Below are positions 5,892 to 6,047 of a DNA stretch of 6,047 nucleotides, piece by piece (position 1 is the stretch's first letter; every line of letters starts with the position of its first letter). The notes under the pieces were generated by a model. That model did not search any database. It saw only the letters and a program-made list of their open reading frames with translations, and was not told the DNA's origin. The translations under genes and the position numbers were made by a program. Origin of the DNA: Clostridia bacterium (GTDB taxonomy: Bacteria; Bacillota; Clostridia; Oscillospirales; Acutalibacteraceae); the NCBI GenBank assembly GCA_900755895.1, contig CAAEIG010000010.1, positions 1-6,047 of the forward strand. Reading direction: 5' to 3'.

Positions 5892-6037
5892 TTCAACCTT
5901 CACCCTCAGGGAAAAGTTGCAAAACCCAGGCATTTCCTGGGCTTTTTCCACCCTTTTCCCACGGTGTGAGTTTATAGATAACTTAAACTCACAGGATCAT
6001 GCCCTGTGAGAATCTAAAATTAAGAAGGTTGAAATCT
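5892..6037 (+). promoter_or_regulatory. Structured 5' leader of an outward gene, right copy
   Basis: As RNA, TTCAACCTTC (5892-5901) can pair with GAAGGTTGAA (6024-6033), closing a roughly 140-nt domain. Inside are CCCAGG/CCTGGG (5925-5941), TGTGAGTTTA/TAAACTCACA (5965-5974 with 5984-5993) and CTCACAGG/CCTGTGAG (5988-5995 with 6003-6010). The last two share 5988-5993 and so exclude each other. The closing stem covers the GAAGG of the AAGAAGG ribosome binding site (6022-6028), which lies 9 nt before an ATG. No promoter with good -35 and -10 boxes stood out, although the AT-rich stretch at 6011-6023 could hold a -10. The fold is predicted by eye; the function is inferred. Confidence 0.5.
5921..5946 (+). 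terminator. Terminator-like hairpin in right repeat
   Basis: AAAA, CCCAGG (5925-5930), loop CATTT, CCTGGG (5936-5941), then CTTTTT make a short GC stem with a U-tract. It would act as a second barrier after the operon terminator, or as an attenuator within the leader. The stem of only 6 bp makes it moderate at best. Confidence 0.5.
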
Positions 6038-6047
6038 ATGAACAAAA
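6038..6047 (+). CDS. Possible start of an outward-facing gene (partial)
   Basis: An ATG at 6038 opens MNK and runs off the window. AAGAAGG at 6022-6028 is placed 9 nt upstream. Sequence and spacing are identical to the minus-strand start at the left edge. The product cannot be identified from three codons; a second copy of the same gene is the simplest reading. Confidence 0.35.

Larger units (their letters stand above)
5889..6047 (+). repeat. Right copy of the 159-bp inverted repeat
   Basis: This is the reverse complement of 11-169, with 8 differences, seven of them in the inner linker (5904-5924). The terminal 15 bp at 5889-5903 match perfectly and carry TTCAACCTTC (5892-5901), whose complement GAAGGTTGAA lies at 6024-6033. 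Homology runs to the last base of the window, so the repeat may extend beyond it. Together with the left copy it brackets the whole regulator-plus-operon unit, with both copies pointing outward. Confidence 0.95.

Noticed and set aside
5797..6009. A 70-residue frame running from the spacer into the right repeat
   Set aside because: It starts with TTG, has no ribosome binding site or recognisable motif, and reads through the leader hairpins, which explain that sequence better.

Overview
The window holds one compact L-fucose catabolic locus: a divergent AraC-family regulator, then fucA (aldolase), fucU (mutarotase), a RhaB-type kinase that probably acts as fucK, and fucI (isomerase). An almost identical 159-bp inverted repeat bounds it on both sides. 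GC-rich genes, strong AGGAGG-type ribosome binding sites, short AT-rich intergenic regions and U-tract terminators suggest a Gram-positive gut anaerobe, perhaps a high-GC Clostridia/Oscillospiraceae member. The taxon is inferred from style only, since no rRNA or other marker is present.

Layout. Positions 11-169 are the left repeat copy. A hairpin at about 184-224 probably terminates the regulator mRNA. The regulator lies on the minus strand at 255-1115. The divergent promoter region is 1116-1231. The operon fucA-fucU-fucK-fucI runs on the plus strand from 1232 to 5593, with junctions of +6 bp, a 4-bp ATGA overlap and +1 bp, so it is probably a single translationally coupled mRNA. A strong intrinsic terminator lies at 5627-5658. 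A roughly 230-bp non-coding stretch with one nested palindrome follows, then the right repeat copy at 5889-6047.

How the genes work together. FucU interconverts the alpha and beta anomers of L-fucose, FucI isomerises L-fucose to L-fuculose, the kinase makes L-fuculose-1-phosphate, and FucA cleaves it to DHAP and L-lactaldehyde. Catalytic residues known for E. coli FucA, FucU and FucI are all found at matching positions. The regulator has an N-terminal cupin sensor domain and a C-terminal double HTH, and is the likely local activator. No transporter, fucosidase, lactaldehyde reductase/dehydrogenase or propanediol-utilisation gene is present in the window.

The unusual part is the repeat pair. 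Each copy is a folded leader that points outward and ends in a good Shine-Dalgarno and an ATG (MNK...) at the window edge. Read outward as RNA, each copy has a terminator-like hairpin, two mutually exclusive hairpins, and a long-range 10-bp stem that would mask the Shine-Dalgarno. This fits two copies of a mobile or duplicated gene facing outward and flanking the fucose cassette. The outward genes lie outside the window, so their identity is unknown.
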